Below, piece after piece: positions 28,530 through 36,815 of a stretch of DNA of 38,918 bases. The translations under genes and the position numbers were made by a program. The notes below the pieces were generated by a model, which worked only from the letters and a program-made list of their open reading frames with translations, had not been told where the DNA came from and ran no database searches. The DNA lies in the NCBI GenBank assembly GCA_022601275.1, contig JAHZIT010000123.1:1-38918 (forward strand), given 5' to 3'. Source of the stretch: Actinomycetes bacterium. Its GTDB lineage: Bacteria > Actinomycetota > Actinomycetes > Mycobacteriales > Mycobacteriaceae. Position 1 is the stretch's first letter; every line of letters begins with the position of its first letter.

Positions 28530-29951
28530 CTAGTTCAGTTCCTCACGGACGGCCTGATGTGTTCGGACGCGTCCATGTTTCGGATCAGTAAGGCCCAGCC
28601 CAAGAGATTCGTGGATGAGATCGACTGCATGGGCGGCACTCTGCGCGGCACCCTCCATGGTGGTCGGCCAATCATTGTGGGTCCAGTCGCCGGCCAAGGC
28701 GAGGTTGGGCAGCGCCGTGCGGTTGCCTGGCCGTATCGTGGACATGCCCACCCGCGAGGAGAACGTGGCCTTCGGCCACGGCACGACGGTGATGTCGAGC
28801 ACCTCGGCGTCCCGGGCGTTGGGATAGCCGGCACGCAGTGCGGCGATGAGACGTTGGGCGACCTCTGCGTTCTTCAGCGCTATCAGATCGTAGGCAGCGC
28901 AAGTGGTGAGTGCGTACAGGTGATTGCCGTCATCACGCGGGCCGTGCATGCGGTCACGGTCGAACACCCAGCCGATATCGCTGTCCAACAACGATTCCCA
29001 CGGTGTCACAGTGCCGAGCGGCCGGTCCAACAGCACATAGGCATTCATGATCGGAACCGGTTCGAGCTTCTTGGCGGCCAGCCGGATGTCCTCCGAACTC
29101 GGGACGTCATCCAATAGCGACCGCAGGTTCCAGGACGGAACCGCGAGCACCACCGCGTCGGCCTCGACCACCGACCCGTCCGCCAGCGTCACCCCGGCCG
29201 CGCGACCGTCGACCACCCGAACCGAGACCGCCCGGGTCCGCAGCCGCACATCCACCCCCCGCTCGGCCATCACCCGGCGCGCCCCGTCGAGGTAGAGCCG
29301 CTCCAGATCGACCGTCGGATAGCCGATACGAGCAGCGCTACTGCCCGTCCGGCGCACCCGGTCGGCGCCGGTCCGCAACAGGGCGACGAACGCATGCGCC
29401 GAGGCGAGGTGCGGCAGCTCGTTGAGCAGCCCGAGCACCATTGGGCCGAGCATGATTCGGCGAACCTCGGCAGGAAATCGGAGCCGGTCCAACCACTGCT
29501 CGACGGTGATGTCGTCGAGAGCGTCATCGAACTTGATCACGTCGCGTGCCAAGCGAACCCACGCCGGTGCGGCCTTGGTCAAGGTCGGGATGCTCAGCCC
29601 CCTGACCTGACCCAGGAACAGGTTTCGGATGCTGCTGAAACGCATGCCGAACTTCTCCACGTGTCCACCCGGATAGCGAACACCGAACTCATCGGGAAAC
29701 TCCACCAGTCCGGCGGTGCCAATCGAAGCCAGGTACCGGAAGACATTCTGGTAGGAACCCGCCAGCACGTGCTGTCCGTTCTCAATTGCATCACCGTGCT
29801 CGGAGGTCAGACCGATGGTGCGCCCGCCGAGTGACCCGTTGCTCTCCAGCAGTGTCACGCGGTAGCCCAGTTCGGCCAGCCACACGGTGGAGGCCAGGCC
29901 GGCCAGCCCAGCACCCACGACGATCACGTGCCGGTCCCGCGGGGAGGTCAT
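28530..29951 (-). CDS. FAD-dependent desaturase/dehydroxylase, HpnE/phytoene-desaturase-like
   Basis: A 473-residue amine-oxidase-superfamily flavoprotein. The N-terminal FAD site VGAGLAG (12-18) and LLESNGSLGGRT lie early; the C-terminal GDWTHNDWPTTMEGA (421-435) is the form seen in squalene-associated (HpnE) and carotenoid desaturases rather than monoamine oxidases. A role on an isoprenoid or squalene-like lipid is therefore likely, but no squalene synthase or hopene cyclase gene is in the window. ATG 29951 is the first good start. It lies between two small membrane-protein genes on the same strand (33- and 23-nt gaps), so a membrane-associated unit is plausible. Confidence 0.85.
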   Translation of the reverse strand: MTSPRDRHVIVVGAGLAGLASTVWLAELGYRVTLLESNGSLGGRTIGLTSEHGDAIENGQHVLAGSYQNVFRYLASIGTAGLVEFPDEFGVRYPGGHVEKFGMRFSSIRNLFLGQVRGLSIPTLTKAAPAWVRLARDVIKFDDALDDITVEQWLDRLRFPAEVRRIMLGPMVLGLLNELPHLASAHAFVALLRTGADRVRRTGSSAARIGYPTVDLERLYLDGARRVMAERGVDVRLRTRAVSVRVVDGRAAGVTLADGSVVEADAVVLAVPSWNLRSLLDDVPSSEDIRLAAKKLEPVPIMNAYVLLDRPLGTVTPWESLLDSDIGWVFDRDRMHGPRDDGNHLYALTTCAAYDLIALKNAEVAQRLIAALRAGYPNARDAEVLDITVVPWPKATFSSRVGMSTIRPGNRTALPNLALAGDWTHNDWPTTMEGAAQSAAHAVDLIHESLGLGLTDPKHGRVRTHQAVREELN

Positions 29952-29984
29952 GCCTCGATCGTAGGAGGCACTCGATCACCCTTG

Positions 29985-30362
29985 TCAGGCGACCAAGAAC
30001 AGAGCCGCTGCAGCCACTGACTCGAAAAGAAAGTAGAACCAGTTGGGGTAGAAGCTTGTTCGACCATCGGGAGCCGACGCCAGGCGACCGAACGCCATCC
30101 CGGCCAGCGCGGCGGCGACCGTCATCAGGATGCCGTCCCGCAGTTCGGCTGCCGTGAGGGAAACGACGAGCATCGCGGCGATCGCGAGACCGAATCCGCC
30201 GTATACGGCGCGAACCTCGGAGCGGGCTGCGGCGCTACCCAGGCTGATGTCGAACGGGGCAAGCAAGCGAGCTGGGGTCGCGAGCGCGTACAGACCCATT
30301 CCGGCGAAGAACACCGCGACGATGATTGTGACGACCTGACCTGTGACGACGCTGACCTCCAC
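29985..30362 (-). CDS. Four-helix membrane protein, DUF4345-like
   Basis: With the GTG at 30362 this is a 125-residue protein with four membrane segments (VVTIIVAVFFAGMGLYAL; VYGGFGLAIAAMLVV; ILMTVAAALAGMAFG; FYFLFESVAAAALFL). The layout and the RSEVRAVYGGFGLA and PNWFYFLFE stretches fit DUF4345. The frame is open to a TTG at 30452, but the upstream residues are polar and that start has no ribosome site. GTG 30362 has GGAGG 5 nt upstream, supplied by a 12-nt duplication; GTG 30374 is another option. It is first in a likely operon with the HpnE-like gene and the 117-residue membrane protein. Confidence 0.75.
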   Translation of the reverse strand: MEVSVVTGQVVTIIVAVFFAGMGLYALATPARLLAPFDISLGSAAARSEVRAVYGGFGLAIAAMLVVSLTAAELRDGILMTVAAALAGMAFGRLASAPDGRTSFYPNWFYFLFESVAAAALFLVA

Positions 30363-30374
30363 GCTGACCTCCAC
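30351..30374 (-). repeat. 12-bp perfect tandem repeat at the DUF4345 gene start
   Basis: GTGGAGGTCAGC (minus strand) occurs twice head to tail. The unit contains both a GGAGG and a GTG, so the duplication places a ribosome site from one copy 5 nt before the GTG of the next. Confidence 0.9.
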
Positions 30375-30645
30375 TTCGTCGGCGTTGGGATACACCACCT
30401 GCGCAACACCCGCCGCGACATCGTTGCTGACGTCGACACGACGTTTCCACAAACCTCACGCTCCCGGTGTGGGTTCACATGATCCGAGCTCTGGCGGCAT
30501 TCACCCGGGATTACTACGGGCCGGTGGCTGATATCGAACCCGTCAGTCGGATGTGACTGTGTTGGGAGTGTGCTGTCGATCGGCCTGTGGCGTGCCATCG
30601 CGCGTCTAATTGTGGAGTAGTCAGTTGAGCGGACGGAGCCCCACG

Positions 30646-32217
30646 ATGAATCGTTTGACCGGATTGGACGGTATCTCCCTACACGGCGAGACGGAGGTGA
30701 TGCCCACCCACGTTCTCGCGGTCGTATTCTTCGATCCGGCAGCTCGCGGTGAGTTGACCGCGCGGGCGCTCTTGAGACAGCTGGCTGAGCGAGCGACGGC
30801 GATACCGAGTTTCCGGCAGCGCCTGCTCACCAGACCCTTCGGACTGGGCCAGCCGGCATGGATCGAGGACCCGGCGTTCGATGTTCGCGACCACCTGCAT
30901 CATGTGCGGCTGCCCGAGCCCGGCACCATGGCGGAGCTGAGCACTCTTATCGGCGACTTCCACGCGCAACCTCTGGACCGCCGACGGCCTCTATGGGATG
31001 CGTGGGTGGTGCAGGGTCTCGCCGACGGCAGGCTGGTCGGGGTGATCAAGTTCTCCCACGCGATGGCTGACGGGGTGGGCGCGGTGACCTCCTTGCTGCC
31101 GGAGCTGATGACTGCCGATCCAGATGCCGAATTCGCCCCGGCGCCGCCGCGGCCCCCGGCCACGACGCCCGGGGTGGCAGCAAGGGTGTGGGACGCGATC
31201 GACGAGATCACCGCCAACACAGCCGCGGGCCTTCACGTCACTGCCAGATTGGCTCCCGCAGCGGTGAAGTCGGCGGTGGAAAGCGCGTTGGGATCGGCGC
31301 GCCAGCTCCTCGCGGACACCGAACCGCAACCCGCCGATACACCTGAGCCAGAGCAGGACCAGAGCTCGCCGAGAACCGTGCTCAACGCCCCCCTTACTGC
31401 CCGGCGCAGCGTGGCGTTCGCGGAGGTGCCGATGGAGGATCTGCGCGCGATCTCGACGGCATTCGGTGTCACCGTCAACGATGCCTTCCTTACCGTGACG
31501 ACATCGGCGCTACGTCGGTGGCTGGATACCCATGATGCGGTGCCCAGTTCGCCGCTGCGCGCCATGATGCCGATCTCGACGCGCAGCGCTGACGACGATG
31601 CCTGCAATAGTTGGTCTCCAGCTGTGGTCTCCCTGCCGGCACAACTCGCCGACGCGACCGAGCAAATGGCCGGCATCCACGCCGCAACATCGCGTATCAA
31701 GAATGGACGCCGCTCGGCGCCCCCGGTCAACCTCGCCGACGTTATCGACCTGGTGCCGCCAGGGGTGATCAGGCTGGCGTCGAGTGTGTACAGCAGCCTG
31801 AAGCTGTCCCGACTCCATCCCCCGGTGGCTCACCTGATCACTTCCAACGTTCCGGGGCCACGTGACACCGTGTACTGCGCCGGAGCGCAAGTCCTGGGCA
31901 TACATGCGATGGCCCCACTGGTCGAGGGCACCAATCTGAATGTCACTGCCGTGTCCTACGGCGAAACCTTCGCAGTGGGCATCGTCGCCTGCCCCGACAA
32001 CGTCGAGGACGTCGCAGGAGTCGCGCGCGGTATCGAGGATGTCGTTGGTGAGCTGAGAATCTCCGCCGATGAAAAGACCGGTCGCGGAGCAGATGTGGCT
32101 TCCGCCAGCCAACTCGACAGGGCCGTGGCACTCACCGCCGCAGCGCAATTCGCCCCTCACTCCATGAACGGTCGCAGCGAGCAGACTGGAACCCCCGGTA
32201 CCAAACAGCCGGCCTAG
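30646..32217 (+). CDS. Wax ester synthase/diacylglycerol acyltransferase (WS/DGAT) family
   Basis: A 523-residue bifunctional-type acyltransferase that would join acyl-CoA to a long-chain alcohol or diacylglycerol. Family marks are PLWDAWVVQGL near 115-125, the active-site block FSHAMADGVG (His138, Asp142, Gly143), and the C-terminal TSNVPGP...GTNLNVTAVSYGETFAVGIVACPD. The canonical HHxxxDG reads SHxxxDG: the first histidine is Ser137, while the second, catalytic, His is kept. An Asp/Glu/Pro-rich linker separates the halves. ATG 30646 has GGAG 7 nt upstream; a frame-open TTG lies at 30610. Divergent from the HpnE-like operon and followed by a strong terminator. Confidence 0.93.
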   Translation: MNRLTGLDGISLHGETEVMPTHVLAVVFFDPAARGELTARALLRQLAERATAIPSFRQRLLTRPFGLGQPAWIEDPAFDVRDHLHHVRLPEPGTMAELSTLIGDFHAQPLDRRRPLWDAWVVQGLADGRLVGVIKFSHAMADGVGAVTSLLPELMTADPDAEFAPAPPRPPATTPGVAARVWDAIDEITANTAAGLHVTARLAPAAVKSAVESALGSARQLLADTEPQPADTPEPEQDQSSPRTVLNAPLTARRSVAFAEVPMEDLRAISTAFGVTVNDAFLTVTTSALRRWLDTHDAVPSSPLRAMMPISTRSADDDACNSWSPAVVSLPAQLADATEQMAGIHAATSRIKNGRRSAPPVNLADVIDLVPPGVIRLASSVYSSLKLSRLHPPVAHLITSNVPGPRDTVYCAGAQVLGIHAMAPLVEGTNLNVTAVSYGETFAVGIVACPDNVEDVAGVARGIEDVVGELRISADEKTGRGADVASASQLDRAVALTAAAQFAPHSMNGRSEQTGTPGTKQPA

Positions 32218-32237
32218 CTGGGGTGGTGGCTCGACAA

Positions 32238-32275
32238 AAAATGGCCCCCCGGACGGTAGTCCGGGGGGCCATTTT
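32238..32275. terminator. Strong bidirectional intrinsic terminator
   Basis: A perfect 17-bp stem (32238-32254 with 32259-32275, core TGGCCCCCCGGAC) has a GGTA loop. The arms end in A-run/T-run, giving TTTT on the plus strand and six Ts on the minus strand. It lies 20 nt past the WS/DGAT stop and 5 nt past the 3' end of the tRNA, so it can end both transcripts. Confidence 0.93.
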
Positions 32276-32280
32276 CACAG

Positions 32281-32354
32281 TAGCGGGGACAGGATTCGAA
32301 CCTGCGACCTCTGGGTTATGAGCCCAGCGAGCTACCGAGCTGCTCCACCCCGCG
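32281..32354 (-). tRNA. Initiator tRNA-fMet (CAT anticodon)
   Basis: The minus strand folds into a complete 74-nt cloverleaf: acceptor CGCGGGG/CCCCGCT, D arm GAGCAGCTCGGTAGCTC, anticodon arm CTGGG-CTCATAA-CCCAG and T arm GCAGG-TTCGAAT-CCTGT. The anticodon is CAT. The unpaired first position (C1 opposite U72) and three consecutive G-C pairs in the anticodon stem are the marks of an initiator tRNA rather than elongator Met. The CCA end is not encoded (A73 is followed by CTG). A strong terminator begins 5 nt downstream. Confidence 0.96.
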
Positions 32355-32464
32355 TTGGTGAACACTAGGTTACCGGGGCCATCGTAGAGCCGCCAAATCG
32401 CCTGTTCAGGCCCGCTCACGGCCCCCGAGCGGGCGCAAATGCACACGCTGCGCGGCGTGTTGAC

Positions 32465-32486
32465 GTGCAGACACGCGCGCTCGCGG
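32465..32486 (+). repeat. Dispersed intergenic 22-mer, copy 2
   Basis: Identical over 22 nt to 15285-15306. Here its last eight bases are also the first eight of the 24-nt tandem repeat that follows, so the tandem array seems to have grown from one end of this element. A 6-bp hairpin (ACACGC/GCGTGT) lies just upstream, near 32442-32460. Confidence 0.75.
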
Positions 32487-32566
32487 AGAAGGGACGCGCG
32501 CCGCTCGCGGAGAAGGGACGCGCGCCGCTCGCGGAGTAGGGACGCGCGCCGCTCGCGGAGAAGGGG
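32479..32566 (+). repeat. 24-bp tandem repeat array (3.7 copies)
   Basis: Three full 24-nt units (32479-32502, 32503-32526, 32527-32550) and a 16-nt partial (32551-32566) begin GCTCGCGGAGAAGGGACGCG. Unit 3 has one A-to-T change; the partial ends in an extra G. The array ends 3 nt from the stop codon of the UPF0182 gene, in its 3' flank. An open frame through it (Arg/Ser/Asp repeats) is a by-product of GC-rich repeats, not a gene. Confidence 0.95.
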
Positions 32567-32569
32567 TGA

Positions 32570-35500
32570 CTACTCGGCCGACTTGTATTTGCTTATCGAG
32601 TCGTCGAGGCGTTGCAGCGCTTCGCCGTACTCAGCGAAGTCACCACTGCTCTGGGCCTGTTGCAGCGAATCCAGTGCAGCGTTGACTTCCTGCAGCGCAG
32701 CGGCTTTCGCCCCCGACAGCTGCGTCGGGCCCGCGGGCGGAACCGCCGCAGCCGCTGGCGCCTCGGGCTTGGCTTCCGGGGCCTCGCCGGGCCGACTCGC
32801 CGGTGGCGCCGCAGCAGACTGCGGGGCGGCAGGCGGTGCCGCCGCGGGCTGCTGACCTGCAGGGGCGTCAGTCGGAGCAGGCCCGGTGGCGGTGGCGTCT
32901 GCTCCCGCACCGAACAGGTCCGTCAATGCGTCCCGCACAGTGGGTCCATAGCCGATCTTGTCTCGGTACTGCATGGCGACCCGGATCAATCGTGGGTACG
33001 TCGATGCCGCGTCGCTGGTGCCCGGCGACGCGTAGACGGGCGCGACATAGAGCAACCCGCCCTCAGCGATCGGCAGCGTGAGCAGGTTGCCCCAGGTGAT
33101 CCGGTTCTGCCCGTCCCGGCCGATCACGCCGAGGTCCTGGCTGACCGCGGTGTCGGTGCTGATCGCGTTGAATGCCAGCTTGGGGCCGTTGACCTGACCT
33201 GGAATCGTCAGAACCGTCAACTTGCCATAGGTTTCAGGGTCCGAGCTCGCGCTGATGAAGGCCGCCAAGAAGTCGCGCTTGAACCGGTTCATCGCACTGG
33301 TCAGCTGGAACGAGGCCGCACCGTTTTGCTCGGCAAGGTCCTTGGCGACGATGTAGTACGGCGGCTGATAGCTGCTGGCCGTCGGGTTCGGGTCCTGGGG
33401 GACGTCCCAGAAATCCGACGTGGAGAAGAACGTCACCGGGTCATCGACGTGGTACTTGGCCAGCAACGCGCGCTGCACCTTGAACAAATCCTCCGGATAA
33501 CGGAGGTGCTCCTGCAGCTCAGGGGTGATGTCGCTCTTGGGCTGGACGGTGCCGGGGAATACCTTCATCCACGCCTGCAGAACTGGATCCTGCTCATCCT
33601 GTGCGTAGAGCGTGACGGTGCCGTCGTAGGCATCGACGGTGGCCTTGACCGAGTTGCGGATGTAGGACACCTGTTTGTCGGGCTGCAGTCGGTTCAGCGC
33701 CACCTCGTTGGAGTCGGTAGTCGCCGCCGACAGCGACGTCAGCTGCGAGTAGGGGTATCTGTCCAGCGTGGTGTAACCGTCGACGATCCACACCATCTTC
33801 TCGTTCACGATCGCCGGATACACGGAGGTGTCGGTGGTCAACCACGGCGCCACCGCCTTCACTCGATCCGCCGGGTCTCGGTTGATCAAGATCTTGCTGT
33901 TCTCACCGATCACGTTGGAGAACAGGAAGTTCCGCTCAGCGAATTTGGCAGCGAAGACACTGCGGGCAAACCAGCCCCCGACGGACACACCACCGCTGCC
34001 CGTGTAGGTGTAGTTCCTGGTGTCGACGTTGTTCTCGTAGTCATATTCGCGCGGCGGCCCGTTCTCGCCGACGATCGCATAGTCGGCCGGCGTGTTGGCG
34101 ATCACCGGGCCGAAATAGATGCGCGGCTGGGCCAAGGGCGCCGGTCCCGGTGAGTCGACTTCACCGTTGGGGCCCACGACGCTGGCCAGGAACTCCGGAT
34201 ATCCGCCGTTCTGGTTGGGGTCGTTGGCCACCCCGCGCACCGTGTTGGCCGGCGAGGCGATGAAACCGTTGCCGTGGGTGAAGACGGTGTGACGGTTGAT
34301 CCAGTCCCGCTGGTTGTCGATCAGCCGATCCGGGTTGAGTTCGCGCGCGGCCACCACGTAGTCCCGCAGTTGGCCGTCCTTGTCGCGATATCGGTCCATG
34401 TTCAGCCGATCCGGGAAGTAATAGAAGTTCTTTCCCTGCTGGAACTGGGTGAACGCGGGGCTGACGATGTTCGGGTCGAGAACCCTGATGTTGGACGTGG
34501 TCGCCCGGTCGGCGGCAACCTGCTGCGCGGTCGCAGGAGCGTCGCCGGGGTAATCGCGGTAGGTCACGATGTCGTCGGTGAGCCCGTACGCCTGCCGGGT
34601 CGCGGTGATGCTCCGGCTGATGTACTCACTTTCCTTCTGCGCGGCGTTGGGTCGGACGCTGATCTGCTCGACCACCAGCGGCCAACCCGCCCCCACGACC
34701 AACGAAGACAGCAGCAGCAACACCACGCCGATGGCGGGAATTCGCAAGTCGCGCAGGAAAATCGCGGAGAACACCGCGGCCGCGCAGATGAGCGCGATGG
34801 CCAGCAGAATGAGCTTCGCGGGCAGCACGGCGTTGATGTCGGTGTAGCCGGCACCGGTGAACGGCTTGCCGCCCCGGGTGTGGCTGAGCAACTCGTAGCG
34901 GTCCAGCCAGTAGGCAACCGCTTTCAGCAGTATCAGGGTCCCCAACAGGCTGATCAGCTGGATTCGCGCCGCGCGACTCAGCGCGCCGGTGCGCCCGGCC
35001 AGCCGGATTCCGCCAAACAGATAGTGGCTCAACAAGTTCGCGACGAAGGCCAAGAAGGTCGCGACGAAGAGATACGAGAGCACCATGCGGTAGAACGGCA
35101 GGTCGAACGCGTAGAAGCCGAGGTCGATACCGAACTGTGGATCGACGATGCCGAAGCTGCCGCCGTGCAGGAACAGCTGAACGGTCGCCCAATAGCTCTG
35201 CCCCACGAAGCCGGCCAACACACCGATGAACGCCGGCACCCCGATACCCACCAGTCGCAGGCGGGACATCACCGCGGTGCGGTAGCGGGCGACCGGATCG
35301 TCAGGTCCAGCGGTGGGCACGAACACCGGACGGGTGCGGTACGCGAGCGCCAATGCGGCGAAGACGACCCCACCTATCAGGATCGCAACGACAAAGAAGA
35401 GGATGACTCGCGTCACCAACTGCGTAGTGAAGACCGAGCGATAGCCCAGTTCGCCGAACCACAGCCAGTTGACGTAGGTGTCGATGAAGCGGGGACCGAG

Positions 35501-35593
35501 CAACAACAAAAACACCGCGGCCAGCGATAGCCCTATGAAAACCCGGTTTCGTCGCGTCAGCTTCGGCATCTTCGCCGCGGGCCGCATTCCCAC
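32570..35593 (-). CDS. UPF0182 family membrane protein (Rv3193c-like)
   Basis: A 1007-residue protein matching, by recollection, M. tuberculosis Rv3193c over its length ([51 protein letters not shown]). About seven membrane helices occupy the first 330 residues; a large domain, probably extracytoplasmic, follows to about 900. Then comes an Ala/Pro-rich linker and a C-terminal helical segment ([21 protein letters not shown]...) that may be a coiled coil. Function is unknown. GTG 35593 is 7 nt after GGAG (35604-35601) and gives the [12 protein letters not shown] start; ATG 35587 is also possible. The gene lies downstream of, and on the same strand as, the PDZ protease gene (107-nt gap). Confidence 0.94.
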   Translation of the reverse strand: MGMRPAAKMPKLTRRNRVFIGLSLAAVFLLLLGPRFIDTYVNWLWFGELGYRSVFTTQLVTRVILFFVVAILIGGVVFAALALAYRTRPVFVPTAGPDDPVARYRTAVMSRLRLVGIGVPAFIGVLAGFVGQSYWATVQLFLHGGSFGIVDPQFGIDLGFYAFDLPFYRMVLSYLFVATFLAFVANLLSHYLFGGIRLAGRTGALSRAARIQLISLLGTLILLKAVAYWLDRYELLSHTRGGKPFTGAGYTDINAVLPAKLILLAIALICAAAVFSAIFLRDLRIPAIGVVLLLLSSLVVGAGWPLVVEQISVRPNAAQKESEYISRSITATRQAYGLTDDIVTYRDYPGDAPATAQQVAADRATTSNIRVLDPNIVSPAFTQFQQGKNFYYFPDRLNMDRYRDKDGQLRDYVVAARELNPDRLIDNQRDWINRHTVFTHGNGFIASPANTVRGVANDPNQNGGYPEFLASVVGPNGEVDSPGPAPLAQPRIYFGPVIANTPADYAIVGENGPPREYDYENNVDTRNYTYTGSGGVSVGGWFARSVFAAKFAERNFLFSNVIGENSKILINRDPADRVKAVAPWLTTDTSVYPAIVNEKMVWIVDGYTTLDRYPYSQLTSLSAATTDSNEVALNRLQPDKQVSYIRNSVKATVDAYDGTVTLYAQDEQDPVLQAWMKVFPGTVQPKSDITPELQEHLRYPEDLFKVQRALLAKYHVDDPVTFFSTSDFWDVPQDPNPTASSYQPPYYIVAKDLAEQNGAASFQLTSAMNRFKRDFLAAFISASSDPETYGKLTVLTIPGQVNGPKLAFNAISTDTAVSQDLGVIGRDGQNRITWGNLLTLPIAEGGLLYVAPVYASPGTSDAASTYPRLIRVAMQYRDKIGYGPTVRDALTDLFGAGADATATGPAPTDAPAGQQPAAAPPAAPQSAAAPPASRPGEAPEAKPEAPAAAAVPPAGPTQLSGAKAAALQEVNAALDSLQQAQSSGDFAEYGEALQRLDDSISKYKSAE

Positions 35594-35700
35594 TCGATCA
35601 CTCCAGTCTAGAACGTTCTCATCAGATATTTCCGGCGCAGATTACCGCGCTACCGCGATGGCTCAGCCCTAACTGTACGCACCTGCCCGACAGCTACTGG

Positions 35701-36723
35701 TCAGCAGCGGGGAGGTTCGCCACCAGCAGAAAGCGTGCGCAGCGAGTCGATCGTCTGTTCCAGGGTTTCCACCTTGAGCAAATCGACGCCCTCCACGTCG
35801 GCGGCCTTGGCCTCGGCGCAGTTCTCGACCGGGACCAGAAAGACCGTGGCGCCCGCATCCCGGGCAGAAGCGATCTTGTGGGTGATGCCGCCGATCGAGC
35901 CGACCTCGCCGTCGCCGGTGATCGTGCCACTCCCGGCTACGAACTTCGACCCGTTGACGTCGCCGGTGGTGAGTTTGTCCACAACGGCCAGGCTGAACAT
36001 CAGACCCGCGGACGGTCCGCCCACGTTGGCCAGGTTGAAGTCGATGGTGAACGGCGCCCACGGTGCGTCGAGCACACCGACCCCCATGAGCCCGCGGTCA
36101 CCGTCAGGGTGTTCTCCAAGAGTGATGTCGACGGTTCCGTCCGGGCCGTTCTTGCGCCGGTAACCGACGGCGATGGTGTCGCCGGGTTTTGTGTCCTTGA
36201 GGATCTCCTGGAATTGCTCCAGGTCGGCCACTTTCACGCCATTCACCGCGGCAATGGCGTCGCCGGGCTGCAGCTTGTCGTTGGACGGTCCGTCTTCAGC
36301 AACAGTTTCCGCGGTGACGGCCATCGGGTACTTCATGTAGTGGAGCGCGGCGTACTCGGCGCTGAACTCCGACTGCCGGAAATCTTTGGTGTTCGCCTCG
36401 TCGATCTCTTCTTTCGACCTGTCCGGCGGGTACACCAGATCGCGCGGGACCAGCTGGTCACGACCCGAAGCCCAGAACACCAGCGCCTGCCCAAGGCTGA
36501 GGCCGTCGCGCTGGGACACCGTCGTCATGTTGAGGTGCCCGCTGGTGGGGTGGAGCTCTGCGCCCTCGATCTCGACGACCTGCTTGCCGTCGATCTCACC
36601 GAGTGTGTCGAAGGTCGGGCCGGGCCCCAGCGCCACGTAGGGCACGGTGACCGCCGTCAACAACATTCCGAAGGTCAGGACCGGCACCAGCGCGACGATG
36701 AGAGTGGATATGCGCCTGTTCAC
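35701..36723 (-). CDS. Membrane-anchored PDZ/Lon-type serine protease (Rv3194c-like)
   Basis: A 340-residue protein. One hydrophobic signal-anchor (about residues 7-32) is followed by a PDZ domain (about 135-200) and a Lon-type (S16) proteolytic domain with the Ser-Lys dyad Ser238 (NVGGPSAGLMFSLA) and Lys283 (GGITHKIASA). It probably cleaves or senses misfolded proteins outside the membrane. I start at GTG 36723 (MNRRIS), not GTG 36759: a TACTGT -10 element lies 7 nt before it, predicting a leaderless mRNA, and this gives 340 residues, as I recall for Rv3194c. Divergent from the DUF2342 gene and upstream of the UPF0182 gene, a conserved mycobacterial set. Confidence 0.93.
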   Translation of the reverse strand: MNRRISTLIVALVPVLTFGMLLTAVTVPYVALGPGPTFDTLGEIDGKQVVEIEGAELHPTSGHLNMTTVSQRDGLSLGQALVFWASGRDQLVPRDLVYPPDRSKEEIDEANTKDFRQSEFSAEYAALHYMKYPMAVTAETVAEDGPSNDKLQPGDAIAAVNGVKVADLEQFQEILKDTKPGDTIAVGYRRKNGPDGTVDITLGEHPDGDRGLMGVGVLDAPWAPFTIDFNLANVGGPSAGLMFSLAVVDKLTTGDVNGSKFVAGSGTITGDGEVGSIGGITHKIASARDAGATVFLVPVENCAEAKAADVEGVDLLKVETLEQTIDSLRTLSAGGEPPRC

Positions 36724-36730
36724 GCCGCCA

Positions 36731-36736
36731 ACAGTA
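36731..36736 (-). promoter_or_regulatory. -10 element of the PDZ-Lon gene, probably leaderless
   Basis: TACTGT (36736-36731) fits TANNNT and is followed by 7 nt (TGGCGGC) and GTG 36723. In mycobacteria this spacing puts the transcription start on the first base of the start codon. A weak -35-like GTGAAC is 17 nt further upstream. Confidence 0.6.
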
Positions 36737-36802
36737 AAGGTTCGCGCGACGAGGTTCACTCACAGCGTGACCCGCATCGCCGCATGAAGGCGGCGCGTTG
36801 AG

Positions 36803-36808
36803 TACGGT
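36803..36808 (+). promoter_or_regulatory. -10 element of the DUF2342 gene, probably leaderless
   Basis: TACGGT is followed by 7 nt (TGGTGGC) and ATG 36816, the same layout as the divergent promoter (13 of 16 bases identical from -10 to start codon). No -35 element is evident. Confidence 0.6.
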
Positions 36809-36815
36809 TGGTGGC

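Noticed and set aside
32439..32855. Open frame with Arg/Ser/Asp repeats running into the UPF0182 gene on the opposite strand
   Set aside because: It is produced by the 24-bp tandem repeat, whose length is a multiple of three, and by the antisense of a GC-rich gene. No ribosome site or plausible protein.
34274..35530. 418-codon plus-strand open frame
   Set aside because: Antisense of the UPF0182 gene, which matches a known family along its whole length; the translation is Gln/Arg/Asp-rich with no family features.
35610..35619. Palindrome AGAACGTTCT upstream of the UPF0182 gene
   Set aside because: It resembles half of a LexA (SOS) or KstR site, but the half-sites lack the spacer these proteins need. 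Ten bases of symmetry alone are weak evidence.
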